Assembly (NCBI RefSeq): GCF_003594875.1
Contig: NZ_QZEY01000020.1
Span: forward strand, 1-64,000
DNA: 64,000 nucleotides
Reading direction: 5' to 3'
Source of the DNA: Bailinhaonella thermotolerans
GTDB taxonomy: Bacteria > Actinomycetota > Actinomycetes > Streptosporangiales > Streptosporangiaceae
In this document: positions 1-7,921 of the stretch, one piece after another
How positions within the stretch are numbered: position 1 is the first letter of the stretch
Layout of the letters: each line of letters begins with the position of its first letter
The notes under the pieces: generated by a model
The model's input: the letters and a program-made list of their open reading frames with translations, nothing else
Told to the model about the DNA's origin: nothing
Databases searched by the model: none
Translations under genes and position numbers: made by a program

Positions 1-1
1 G

Positions 2-94
2 ATGCGCGACACCGACGAGGACGTCTTCCGCGCGGCGGAGGAGCTCGGCATCGACCTGTCCCGCCGCGAGCCCAGCAGCGTCGAAGAGGTCTGA
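2..94 (+). CDS. C-terminal end of an unidentified protein (partial)
   Basis: An open frame runs in from the window edge and stops with TGA at 92-94. Only about 30 residues are visible, acidic and charged, ending ...SSVEEV. Nothing in them identifies a family. A strong hairpin follows at once, which supports a real gene end. Whether the ATG at 2 is internal cannot be decided from here. Confidence 0.5.
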   Translation: MRDTDEDVFRAAEELGIDLSRREPSSVEEV

Positions 95-97
95 CGA

Positions 98-158
98 ACG
101 GCCCCGCCGCCCGCGCGGCTCCCCGGAAGACCCGGGGGCCGCGGGGCGGCGGGGCCGT
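98..158. terminator. Bidirectional terminator hairpin
   Basis: Perfect 15-bp arms (98-112 and 144-158, ACGGCCCCGCCGCCC and its complement) lie between the ends of two convergent genes. There is no T-tract, as is usual for terminators in high-GC actinomycetes. Confidence 0.7.
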
Positions 159-174
159 CGGCGCGCTCGGGGGA

Positions 175-1497
175 TCAGGGCGCGGAGAGGGCGTCCACCG
201 GCCTGGTGCGCAGGGCGCCGACCGCCGTGGGCACCGAGGCGAGCATGACCAGCAGCAGCGCGCCGCCCGCGATGGCCGCGTACATCCAGGCGGGGCCGGA
301 CGCGACCGGTGAGCCGGTCTTGACCAGGGCGTACGGCACCGTGGTGGCAGCGGCGGCGACCGTGCCGAGCACGATGGCGAGGAGGGCGGTGACCACGCCC
401 TCGGCGGCCACCACGCCCAGGACCTGGCCGCGCGTGGCGGCCGACAGCCGCAGCAGGCCGAACTCCCGGCTGCGCCGCCGGGTGGCGGCGATCAGCGTGT
501 TGACCACGACGATCGCCGTGAACGTGATGATCATGGCGACGACCAGGTAGTTCACCGGGGCGAGCTGGACGCTGACGTCGCCCGCGCCGTGGTGGACGCT
601 GTCCTCGGTGCTCTGCATGTAGAGCGTCCCGCCGGCGATGCCGACCAGGAGGATCAGCGGCGAGGCCACGCCCGCGGTGTGCCGGGCCTGCGCGTGCAGG
701 TTGCGGGCGGCCATCCGGCCGACCGCGCCGAGCCGGGCCTCCGACAGCCACCCGATCGGCCGGGCCGCCGCCGGGCTGAGCAGGGCGAGGCCGACGGCGA
801 CCGCGACCCCGGCCGGCCCCGCCGTACTGGACAGCAGCGGGCCGTCGTCCATGAACAGCGTCGTGGCCGACAGGCTCAGGCCCACCACGAGCAGCGCGAC
901 GCCGGCGGCGACCCGCCCCCGCGTGAGCGCGCGGGCGGGCGCGGCGGCGGCGAGCGCCCGCACCGGGGGGATGGAGGCGGCGCGCCGGCTGGAGATCAGC
1001 GCGGCGGCGAGGGCGGCGCACAGGGACGTGCCCGCGCCGATCGCGACGCTGAGCCAGCCCGTGGCCGGCTCGGTTCCGGCCCCGACGAGCCCGCCCTCCA
1101 CCAGGCGGCCGAGGACGACCGAGCCGAGCCAGGCGCCCGGTGGCAGCCCGGCGGCGATCGCGGGCGCCGCCACGATGACCGTCTCCAGCACGACGTTCTG
1201 CCGGATCTGGCGCGGCGTGGCGGCGATGGAGCGCAGCAGCGCCAGCTCCCGCTCCCGGTGCCCGATGGTGAGCGACACGGTGGACACGACGCCGAAGGCC
1301 ACGATCGCCACGGTCCAGCCGCCCAGGATGGCCGGCAGCATGACGAGGAATCCGGAGTCGCGGCCCGTCGCCAGCCCGGTCTCCAGCAGGCTCGCGAACG
1401 CGGTGAGCAGCGCCGTGCCGGCCGCCATCACGGCGGCCGAGGCCAGGTAGGACGCCCGGTGGGCGCGGATCGTGCCGAGGGCCAGCCGCCACCTCAT
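175..1497 (-). CDS. ABC transporter permease, FtsX family
   Basis: A 440-residue membrane protein with two FtsX-like blocks. An N-terminal membrane segment is followed by a three-helix FtsX domain (about 60-170), a middle pair of hydrophobic stretches, and a second FtsX domain (about 310-435). It would pair with the ATPase encoded just upstream; the ATPase stop and this ATG overlap as ATGA, so the two are translationally coupled. FtsX/MacB-type pairs export peptides, lipids or antibiotics, or sense envelope stress. With no large extracellular domain visible, export of an amphipathic compound is the most reasonable guess. The substrate is unknown. Confidence 0.85.
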   Translation of the reverse strand: MRWRLALGTIRAHRASYLASAAVMAAGTALLTAFASLLETGLATGRDSGFLVMLPAILGGWTVAIVAFGVVSTVSLTIGHRERELALLRSIAATPRQIRQNVVLETVIVAAPAIAAGLPPGAWLGSVVLGRLVEGGLVGAGTEPATGWLSVAIGAGTSLCAALAAALISSRRAASIPPVRALAAAAPARALTRGRVAAGVALLVVGLSLSATTLFMDDGPLLSSTAGPAGVAVAVGLALLSPAAARPIGWLSEARLGAVGRMAARNLHAQARHTAGVASPLILLVGIAGGTLYMQSTEDSVHHGAGDVSVQLAPVNYLVVAMIITFTAIVVVNTLIAATRRRSREFGLLRLSAATRGQVLGVVAAEGVVTALLAIVLGTVAAAATTVPYALVKTGSPVASGPAWMYAAIAGGALLLVMLASVPTAVGALRTRPVDALSAP

Positions 1498-2291
1498 CGC
1501 GCGCCTCCGGCGTGGGCGGGCGCCGACAGCCGGGCCATCCGGTCCGCCACGGCTGCCGCGTCGGGCCGCGGCAGCCGGTCCACGATCCGCCCGTCGGCGA
1601 AGAACACCACCAGGTCGGCGTACGAGGCCGCCACCGGGTCGTGCGTGACCATCACGATCGTCTGGCCCTCCTGGCTGACGGCGTGGCGCAGGATGCCGAG
1701 CACCTCGCGCGCGGACTGCGTGTCGAGGGCGCCGGTCGGCTCGTCGGCGAAGATGATGGCGGGCTCGGACAGGATGGCCCGGGCGATCGCCACCCGCTGC
1801 TGCTGGCCCCCGGAGAGCTGGGCCGGCCGGTGGCCCGTTCTGTCGCCCAGCCCCAGCCTCCCGAGCAGGGCCCGGACCCGCCGGCCGTCCGCGCGCCGGC
1901 CCGCGAACTCCAGGGGCAGGGCCACGTTCTGCGCCACCGTCAGGGTCTGCACCAGGTTGAACGACTGGAAGACGAATCCCATCCGCTCGCGCCGCAACCG
2001 GGTCAGCGCGGTCTCGTCCAGGCCGCCCAGGTCGTGCCCGTCGAGGACCACGGCGCCGGAGTCGGGCCGGTCGAGGCCCGCCGCGCAGTTCAGCAAGGTG
2101 CTCTTGCCCGATCCCGAGGGGCCCATCACGGCGGTGAACGTGCCGCGCGGGATCGCCATCGACACGTCGTCGAGCGCGGTCACGGAGGTCTCGCCGTGCC
2201 CGTGGCGCTTGGTCACGCGGTGGAGCTCCAGGGCGGCATTTATCGTCACAGGGTTGTCGTACGCTGCACGAGTCATAAATACACCGTACAT
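1494..2291 (-). CDS. ABC transporter ATP-binding protein (MacB/LolD type)
   Basis: A complete nucleotide-binding domain: Walker A GPSGSGKST at about 57-65, Q-loop around 109, signature LSGGQQQR at about 159-166, Walker B AIIFADE ending at E184, and an H-loop in MVTHD. It is the LolD/MacB subclass that works with FtsX-type permeases and is coupled to the permease behind it. I chose the ATG at 2291 because GAGAG lies just before it. ATGs at 2324 and 2276 are alternatives, and 2324 would overlap the shared promoter region. The divergent zinc-ribbon TetR protein is the likely regulator. Confidence 0.85.
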   Translation of the reverse strand: MYGVFMTRAAYDNPVTINAALELHRVTKRHGHGETSVTALDDVSMAIPRGTFTAVMGPSGSGKSTLLNCAAGLDRPDSGAVVLDGHDLGGLDETALTRLRRERMGFVFQSFNLVQTLTVAQNVALPLEFAGRRADGRRVRALLGRLGLGDRTGHRPAQLSGGQQQRVAIARAILSEPAIIFADEPTGALDTQSAREVLGILRHAVSQEGQTIVMVTHDPVAASYADLVVFFADGRIVDRLPRPDAAAVADRMARLSAPAHAGGAR

Positions 2292-2325
2292 CAACTCTCG
2301 ATTAGCGCGACTCAGCTCGGTCATC

Positions 2326-2361
2326 TATAATTTCGTCACAGAATTCAGATGTGACGGAAAT
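2326..2361 (+). promoter_or_regulatory. -10 box and operator palindrome of the TetR/ABC divergent pair
   Basis: A perfect TATAAT (2326-2331) sits on the plus strand and runs into an inverted repeat: CGTCACA (2334-2340), nine bases centred on GAATTC, then TGTGACG (2350-2356). With a one-base slip the arms extend to ATTTC/GGAAAT. The site covers the regulator's start region and lies upstream of the ABC ATPase, as expected for an autoregulating TetR repressor. Confidence 0.6.
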
Positions 2362-2373
2362 GGGGGCACCGAG

Positions 2374-3237
2374 TTGGCGACGTGCGAGATGTGCGGGCGG
2401 GCGCTGCGTCCCGCCGAGCGGGGGCGTCCCCGGCGGTACTGCTCGCGCGCCTGCCGTACGAGGGCCTACCGCGCGCGGCTCGCCGACCGCCCGGCCCCCG
2501 AGACCCGGGGACCGGCCAGGCCGCCGCGGCAGGGGGCGGAGAGCCCGGAGGCCGTCCTGGACCGGGGCCTCATCGTGCGGACCGCCATCGCGCTGGCCGA
2601 CCGCGAGAGCGTGGCCGTGGTGTCGATGCGGCGCATCGCCACGGAGCTGGACGTGGGGGTCATGTCGCTCTACCGCTACGTCTCCAGCCGGGAGGAGCTC
2701 AACGACCTGATGGTCGACGCCGTCTTCGGCGACCGGCCGCTGCCCGAGCCGGGACCCGACGGCTGGCGCGCCAAGCTGGAGCTGTCCGCCCGCGAGGAGT
2801 GGGACCTCTACCGGAGCCACCCCTGGATGGCGCACCTGGTCGCGATCACCACCCGGCCGCCGGCCGCCCCCGGGCTGATGGCCTACACCGACTGGCGCAT
2901 GCGCGCGCTGGCCGGTCAGGGCCTGGACTTCGCCACCCTGGTCCAGGTCGCCATCATGATCGGCACGTACGTGCAGAGCGCCGCGGTGCCGCTGGCGTAC
3001 GAGGCACGGGCGGCGCGCACCACCCGGCACACCCGCGAGGAGTGGGCGCGGGCGCGCAGGGAGACGTTCGAGCGCACCATCGGCGCGGCGCGGCTGCCCA
3101 TGGTGTCGGAGTTCGGGGACGAGGCGTTCGAGGCCTCGGAGCCGGAGAACATCTTCGAGTTCGGCATCCACCGCATGCTCGACGGGATCGAGACCCTGAT
3201 CCGCGGCGGCGGGCCGGGCGGTGGTGGCGAGGCGTAG
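2374..3237 (+). CDS. TetR family regulator with N-terminal zinc ribbon
   Basis: Residues 1-35 form a four-cysteine ribbon (C4, C7, C23, C27; CxxCG...GRPRRYCxxAC) followed by a basic stretch. A TetR helix-turn-helix follows at about 70-105 (motif ATELDVGVMSLYRYVSSREEL), then a helical C-terminal domain resembling the tetracycline-repressor type. The start is TTG at 2374 with GGGGGCACCGAG before it; it keeps the whole cysteine motif, which the ATG at 2389 would break. It is divergent from the ABC exporter and probably represses it. The same zinc ribbon recurs on the coiled-coil protein at 62.5 kb. Ligand unknown. Confidence 0.85.
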   Translation: MATCEMCGRALRPAERGRPRRYCSRACRTRAYRARLADRPAPETRGPARPPRQGAESPEAVLDRGLIVRTAIALADRESVAVVSMRRIATELDVGVMSLYRYVSSREELNDLMVDAVFGDRPLPEPGPDGWRAKLELSAREEWDLYRSHPWMAHLVAITTRPPAAPGLMAYTDWRMRALAGQGLDFATLVQVAIMIGTYVQSAAVPLAYEARAARTTRHTREEWARARRETFERTIGAARLPMVSEFGDEAFEASEPENIFEFGIHRMLDGIETLIRGGGPGGGGEA

Positions 3238-3264
3238 CGCGTCCCGTCGCCCGGCCCGGTCAGG

Positions 3265-4140
3265 TCATCCGGGGAACCTGAGGCCGGGTGTGACGATGGA
3301 GGCCAGGTGGCGCATCCGCTCGTGCGAGGGCGTGCCCGGCCGGGCCGAGTAGAGCAGGAGGCCGCGCACCTCGGGGACGTCGGGAAGGAGCACGCGCTGG
3401 TAGTCGAGCTCCACGGAGCCGACGACCGGATGACGCAGGACGATGTCCTCGCTGCCCGCGGACCACTCCTCCACCTCGTACGCCTGCCACATCGCCTCGA
3501 ACTCGGGGCTCTGCACGCGCATCACCGCGATGTGCCCCCGGAGACGTTCGTCGTGCGGATAGCGGGCCAGGCCCGCGCGCAGCATCGCCACGTTCGCGCG
3601 CGCCTTGCGCTCCCAGCAGCCGCCCCACCGCCGCCGGGCGTTCTCGTTGAGGAACATCCAGTGCGAGACGGTGCGCCGGCTCGGCGGCGCGTCGAGGCCG
3701 CCGAGCATCTCGTCGATCAGCGGATTCCAGGCCAGAAACTCGGTGCGGCGGCCGATCAGCGCCGCGCCGGTGAGCACCAGGGAGTCCAGCAGCCCGAGCA
3801 CGCTCGGGCTGACGTCGGCGAACCCGCCCGCCCCGTCGGCCGCCCCGGGTTCCCCCGGCGGGGCCGGCCGGGCCAGGCGGTGCAGATGCGCCCGCTCGTC
3901 GGCCGTCAGGCGCAGCGCGCCGGCCACGGCGTCCAGGATCTCGGGGGAGACGTTGTGGTGCTGGCCCTGTTCGAGGCGGGTGTAGTGGGTGACGCTGACC
4001 CCGGCGAGCAGGGCCAGTTCCTCGCGGCGCAGCCCCGGCACCCGCCGCTGCCTGCCGTAGCTGGTCAGCCCGACCTCCTCCGGCCGCAGCCGGGCGCGAC
4101 GGGACTTCAGGAACTGGCTGAGCTCGGTCCGGACATCCAC
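3265..4140 (-). CDS. XRE family regulator with MmyB-like C-terminal domain
   Basis: About 291 residues. An N-terminal helix-turn-helix (about 10-75; VPGLRREELALLAGVSVTHYTRLEQG) is followed by the MmyB-type ligand-binding domain, recognisable from RRTEFLAWNPLIDEMLGG and WMFLNENARRRWGG. This family is very common in actinomycetes, where members usually sit divergent from a dehydrogenase or reductase and control it. The start is GTG at 4140, the first codon before the conserved DVRTELSQFLKSRRARL. The divergent neighbour is an ene-reductase, its likely target. Confidence 0.85.
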   Translation of the reverse strand: MDVRTELSQFLKSRRARLRPEEVGLTSYGRQRRVPGLRREELALLAGVSVTHYTRLEQGQHHNVSPEILDAVAGALRLTADERAHLHRLARPAPPGEPGAADGAGGFADVSPSVLGLLDSLVLTGAALIGRRTEFLAWNPLIDEMLGGLDAPPSRRTVSHWMFLNENARRRWGGCWERKARANVAMLRAGLARYPHDERLRGHIAVMRVQSPEFEAMWQAYEVEEWSAGSEDIVLRHPVVGSVELDYQRVLLPDVPEVRGLLLYSARPGTPSHERMRHLASIVTPGLRFPG

Positions 4141-4172
4141 GGGACGGACAGTACATGTTCGGGCAAAAACCG

Positions 4173-4187
4173 GCGATTTCGAATCGC
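4173..4187. promoter_or_regulatory. Palindrome between XRE regulator and ene-reductase
   Basis: GCGATT-TCG-AATCGC is a 15-bp palindrome in the divergent intergenic region, 33 bp upstream of the regulator start. It is a candidate operator for the XRE protein. Confidence 0.4.
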
Positions 4188-4297
4188 GGTCAGGCCCTGG
4201 CTGGTCACGGCGTGGGTAGCCAGAAGCGGGTCCTTGGTGGGGATGGCGTGGTCGCCCAGGCTGGGGCCGTACCCCGACCCACCGAGAAAGGGACGAC

Positions 4298-5389
4298 GTG
4301 GCCAACCCACTCGACGAGTACTTCCGGCCGATCACCCTGGGCAAGCTGGAGCTGCCCAACCGCCTGGTGATGGCCCCGATGACGCGCAGCAGGGCGTACG
4401 GCGGGCTGACCGGCGACCTGACCGCGCGGTACTACGCGCAGCGCGCCTCGGCCGGCCTGATCATCACCGAGGCGACCCAGGTGAGCGAGATCGGCCAGGG
4501 CTACATACAGACACCCGGCCTGCACGGCGACGAGCAGATCCAGGGCTGGCGGAAGGTCACCGACGCGGTGCACGCCGCCGGCGGCAGGATCGTCGCCCAG
4601 CTCGTGCACTGCGGCCGCATCGGCCACCCGGTGCTGTACGCCGACGGGGCCACCCCGGTGGGGCCCTCGGCCATCGCGTCCGGCGAGTCGCTCTACACCC
4701 CCGAGGGGCTCCTGGAGCACCCGGTGCCCCGCGAGATGACCACCGAGGACATCGCCCGTACCGTCGCCGACTTCACCGCCGCGGCCAGGAACGCCGTCGA
4801 GGCCGGCTTCGACGGGGTCGAGCTGCACGGCGCGAACGGCTTCCTGCTCCACCAGTTCCTGGCCGACGGCTCCAACCGGCGCACCGACGGTTACGGCGGC
4901 TCGATCGCCGGCCGCATCCGCTTCACGCTGGAGGTGGTCGAGGCCGTCTCCACCGCGATCGGCCCGGAGCGGGTCGGGCTGCGGCTGTCCCCGGGGCTGG
5001 CCTACAACGGGATCACCGAGAGCGACACCGCCGATCTCTACCGCGCGCTCGTGCGGGCGCTGGCGCCGACGCCGCTGGCGTACCTGCACCTGTTCGAGGC
5101 CGTCAGCCGGGACATGACCGAGCTCATCCGCCAGGAGTGGCCCGGCGGGCTGATCCTCTGCCCCCACCCCACGCCCGACTCCTTCCCCGCCACCCCCGAG
5201 ACCGGCGCGGCGGCGCTGCGCGACGGCGTGGCCGACGCGATCGCGCTGGCCACGATGTGGGTGGCCAACCCCGACCTGCCCGCCAGGATCCGCGCGGGCG
5301 GGCCGTACAACGAGGCCGACCCCGCCACCTTCTACGGCGGCGACCACCGCGGCTACACCGACTACCCCACGCTGGAGGACCGCGCGTGA
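4298..5389 (+). CDS. Ene-reductase of the Old Yellow Enzyme family
   Basis: A 363-residue FMN TIM-barrel protein of the OYE/NemA group. It begins with LDEYFRPITLGKLELPNRLVMAPMTRSRA, has the HxGR element (QLVHCGRIGHP) and the active-site run VELHGANGFLLHQFLADGSNRRTDGYGGS. It would reduce activated C=C bonds of enones, maleimides or nitro compounds with NADPH. The start is GTG at 4298 after GAGAAAGGGACGAC. It is coupled to the next gene by a GTGA overlap, so two C=C reductases of different folds are made together. Confidence 0.92.
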   Translation: MANPLDEYFRPITLGKLELPNRLVMAPMTRSRAYGGLTGDLTARYYAQRASAGLIITEATQVSEIGQGYIQTPGLHGDEQIQGWRKVTDAVHAAGGRIVAQLVHCGRIGHPVLYADGATPVGPSAIASGESLYTPEGLLEHPVPREMTTEDIARTVADFTAAARNAVEAGFDGVELHGANGFLLHQFLADGSNRRTDGYGGSIAGRIRFTLEVVEAVSTAIGPERVGLRLSPGLAYNGITESDTADLYRALVRALAPTPLAYLHLFEAVSRDMTELIRQEWPGGLILCPHPTPDSFPATPETGAAALRDGVADAIALATMWVANPDLPARIRAGGPYNEADPATFYGGDHRGYTDYPTLEDRA

Positions 5390-6408
5390 GCGCCACCGGA
5401 CTGAAGGGGCGCGAGATCCGGCTCGCCGCCCGCCCCCACGGGGAGCCCCGCCTGGACCAGTTCGCCCTGGTCCACACCGAGATCCCCGAGCCCGCGGACG
5501 GCCAGGTCCTGGTGCGCAACCGGTGGATGTCGGTCGATCCGTACATGCGCGGCCGGATGAACGACGCCCCGTCCTACATCCCGCCGTTCCGGCTCGGCGC
5601 GCCCCTGGAGGGCAGCGCGGTCGGGGAGGTGATCGCCTCCCGCGCACCCGCGATCCCCGTGGGGGCGACGGTCTCGCACTTCCTGGGCTGGCGCGACTAC
5701 GCGGTCCTGGACGCCGCCGACGCCACGGTCGTCGACACCGCGCTCGCCCCGCCCGTGGCGTACCTGGGGGCGCTGGGCACCACCGGGCTGACCGCCTACG
5801 CCGCGTTCACCCGGGTCGCGCCCGTACGGCGGGGCGACACGGTGTTCGTCTCGGCCGCGGCGGGGGCCGTCGGCAGCATCGCGGGGCAGCTCGCCCGCAG
5901 GCTCGGGGCCGTCAAGGTGATCGGCTCGGCGGGCGGGCCGGACAAGGCCGCCCGCCTGGTGGAGGACTTCGGCTTCGACGTCGGCCTCGACCGCCGTCAG
6001 GGCTCCATCGGCGCGCGGCTCGCCGAGGCCGCGCCCGAGGGGATCGACGTCTACCTGGACAACGTCGGGGGCGACCACCTGGAGGCGGCCATCGACGCGG
6101 CCCGGGTGGGCGCGCGGTTCGCGCTCGTGGGCGCGATCGCCCAGTACAACGCCACCGGGCCGGTCTGCGCCCCGCGCAACCTCTACACCGCCTACGGCAA
6201 GGAGCTGACGCTGCGCGGCCTGCTGGTCAACTCCTACTTCCCGCTGTTCCCCGAGTGGATCGGGCAGGCCGCGGGCTGGCTCGCCGACGGATCGCTGCGC
6301 GAGGAGCACACCGTGGTGGACGGGCTGGAGCAGGCGCCGGCCGCGCTCCTGGGCGTCCTGCGCGGGGCCAACATCGGCAAGATGCTCGTCCGGCTGGAAG
6401 TGGAGTGA
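5386..6408 (+). CDS. NADP-dependent oxidoreductase, MDR superfamily (prostaglandin/leukotriene reductase-like)
   Basis: 340 residues of the zinc-independent MDR branch (CurA/YncB/PTGR type). Conserved points are RNRWMSVDPYMRGRMND, LGTTGLTAYAAF, and the Rossmann motif SAAAGAVGSIAGQLARRLGAVKVIGSAGG. No zinc-ligand cysteines are present. These enzymes reduce alpha,beta-unsaturated ketones with NADPH. The GTG start overlaps the stop of the ene-reductase, so the two form one operon and may share substrates. Confidence 0.9.
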   Translation: MSATGLKGREIRLAARPHGEPRLDQFALVHTEIPEPADGQVLVRNRWMSVDPYMRGRMNDAPSYIPPFRLGAPLEGSAVGEVIASRAPAIPVGATVSHFLGWRDYAVLDAADATVVDTALAPPVAYLGALGTTGLTAYAAFTRVAPVRRGDTVFVSAAAGAVGSIAGQLARRLGAVKVIGSAGGPDKAARLVEDFGFDVGLDRRQGSIGARLAEAAPEGIDVYLDNVGGDHLEAAIDAARVGARFALVGAIAQYNATGPVCAPRNLYTAYGKELTLRGLLVNSYFPLFPEWIGQAAGWLADGSLREEHTVVDGLEQAPAALLGVLRGANIGKMLVRLEVE

Positions 6409-6440
6409 CGGGCGCCCCTGCCTGACGTGCCGGCGAGAGC

Positions 6441-6462
6441 CGTACGACCACGAGGTCGTACG
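6441..6462. terminator. Hairpin after the reductase operon
   Basis: Nine-base perfect arms CGTACGACC / GGTCGTACG with a four-base loop, 33 bp after the stop of the MDR reductase. It acts as a terminator, or possibly an operator of the following SDR gene. Confidence 0.5.
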
Positions 6463-6521
6463 CCGGGGCGCCGATCCGCGGGACGGATCCCCGCCCCCGG
6501 CCGGCGGATTCACGACGAACG

Positions 6522-6559
6522 ACTGACTGATTCACCCGACTGACTTACTGACCCACTGA
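6522..6559 (+). repeat. ACTGA repeats in the SDR leader
   Basis: The pentamer ACTGA occurs at 6522, 6526, 6539, 6547 and 6555, the last three spaced exactly 8 bp, just before the ribosome-binding site of the SDR gene. The role is unknown. Confidence 0.4.
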
Positions 6560-6578
6560 TCGACATTGAGGAGAGATC

Positions 6579-7343
6579 ATGGACTTGAACCTCGCCGGGA
6601 AGACCGCCGTCGTCACGGCCGCCAGTGGCGGGATCGGCGGAGCCGTCGTGCGCACCCTGATCGCGGAAGGGGCCAGGGTGCTCGGCGCCGACCGTGTGGT
6701 GTCCGATGAGCTGAAGCGGAGCGGCGCCGTCACCGTGGAGGCCGACCTGCTGACCGACGATGGCGTCGATGGTCTGCGGTGGGCCGCCGAGAGCGAGTTC
6801 GGCCACGTCGACCTGCTCGTCAACGGTGTCGGCGGGCTGGCGGGCCTCGACCTGGGCGGGCTGCCCGACCTCGCCGACGAGACCTGGCGGCGGGCCTTCG
6901 AGCTGAACTTCTTCAGCGGCGTGCGCATCACGCGCGCCCTGCTGCCCCTGCTGCGGGAGTCGGTGGTGAACGTCTCCACCAGCGTGGCGCACTGGCCGGC
7001 GTCCGGCCCCCACTGGTACGGGGCGTCCAAGGCCGCCCTGACCGCCTTCGGCAAGGGCCTCGCCGACGAGCTCGGCCCCCGGGGCATCCGGGTGAACACC
7101 GTCTCGCCGGCGCTCATCCGCACCCCGTTGTGGGACGAGTACGGCCCGCGCGTCAGCCAGGCCCGCGGCGGGGACTTCCAGCGGCTCATGAGCGACCTGC
7201 CCGACCAGATCAACGTGACCCTGGGCCGCTGGGGCACCCCGCAGGAGGTCGCCAACGTCATCGTCTTCCTGTCCTCCCCGGCCGCCGCCTACGTCACGGG
7301 CAGCGACTACGTCATCGACGGCGGCCTGCTGAAGGTCCTGTAG
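6579..7343 (+). CDS. SDR family oxidoreductase
   Basis: A 254-residue classical short-chain dehydrogenase. It has the nucleotide-binding run VVTAASGGIGGAVV near the N-terminus, the N-S-Y-K catalytic series with VNVSTS and YGASKAAL, and the C-terminal AAYVTGSDYVIDGG. Cofactor preference is unclear because the usual TGxxxGIG is degenerate (TAASGGIG). GAGGAGAG precedes the ATG. It stands alone between the reductase operon and a convergent SRPBCC gene. Substrate unknown. Confidence 0.9.
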   Translation: MDLNLAGKTAVVTAASGGIGGAVVRTLIAEGARVLGADRVVSDELKRSGAVTVEADLLTDDGVDGLRWAAESEFGHVDLLVNGVGGLAGLDLGGLPDLADETWRRAFELNFFSGVRITRALLPLLRESVVNVSTSVAHWPASGPHWYGASKAALTAFGKGLADELGPRGIRVNTVSPALIRTPLWDEYGPRVSQARGGDFQRLMSDLPDQINVTLGRWGTPQEVANVIVFLSSPAAAYVTGSDYVIDGGLLKVL

Positions 7344-7480
7344 CACGCCCCGGGGAGCCCGGCCGGGCGGGCCGTACCGGGGGCCTTGAGCGATCGGGAG
7401 GGCCGCGGGAGATCCCTCTCCCGCGGCCCCGGCCGGCGGGGCGCCGCGCCGTTCGGGGGCCGGCGCGGCGCCGGGGCGGG

Positions 7481-7921
7481 TCAGGCCGCTTCGGCCGCCC
7501 GCTTCAGGCGGTCCAGCCAGGCCGTCAGCGAGGCGTCGAGCGCGGCGCCCATCCCGGCGGCGTCGGCCCGGATCGGCTCGCCGTCCCAGGACTCCTCGGT
7601 GCGCACGTGGACCACGCCGTCCTCCTCGGTGAACGTCCACTCGTGGATGCCGTCGACGCCGTGCGCGGGCCCGCCCCACAGGACGCGGTACGGCTCCTCG
7701 ACCGCGTACACCGTGGAGGTGATCTCCATCCCGAAGGTGGTCCAGTGGAAGACCGAGCCGGGGACCAGCGGGCCCGTGGCGGAGGCGGCGGTGATGTCGC
7801 TCTGCCAGGAGGGCCAGCCGGACACGTCTGCGTGCAGGTCCCACACCCGCCGCAGGGGCGCGTCGATGGTGATGGAGTGACGGGCGACGACGGGGGCGTC
7901 GCTGTCGATTCCGGTGATCAC
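7481..7921 (-). CDS. SRPBCC family protein (polyketide cyclase/dehydrase-like)
   Basis: 146 residues with the START/SRPBCC pattern: a hydrophobic-ligand fold beginning HSITIDAPLRRVWDLHADVSGWPSWQSDI and ending in a long C-terminal helix (LDASLTAWLDRLKRAAEAA). The GTG start overlaps the stop of the carotenoid-oxygenase gene. It is the last gene of a three-gene coupled operon and may bind or cyclise the cleavage product of the oxygenase; that is inference from context only. Confidence 0.85.
   Translation of the reverse strand: MITGIDSDAPVVARHSITIDAPLRRVWDLHADVSGWPSWQSDITAASATGPLVPGSVFHWTTFGMEITSTVYAVEEPYRVLWGGPAHGVDGIHEWTFTEEDGVVHVRTEESWDGEPIRADAAGMGAALDASLTAWLDRLKRAAEAA

Noticed and set aside
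589-2373. Very long open frame across 589-3237 on the plus strand
   Set aside because: The part before 2374 is a shadow opposite the ABC exporter genes; only the section from 2374 has family motifs and a ribosome-binding site.
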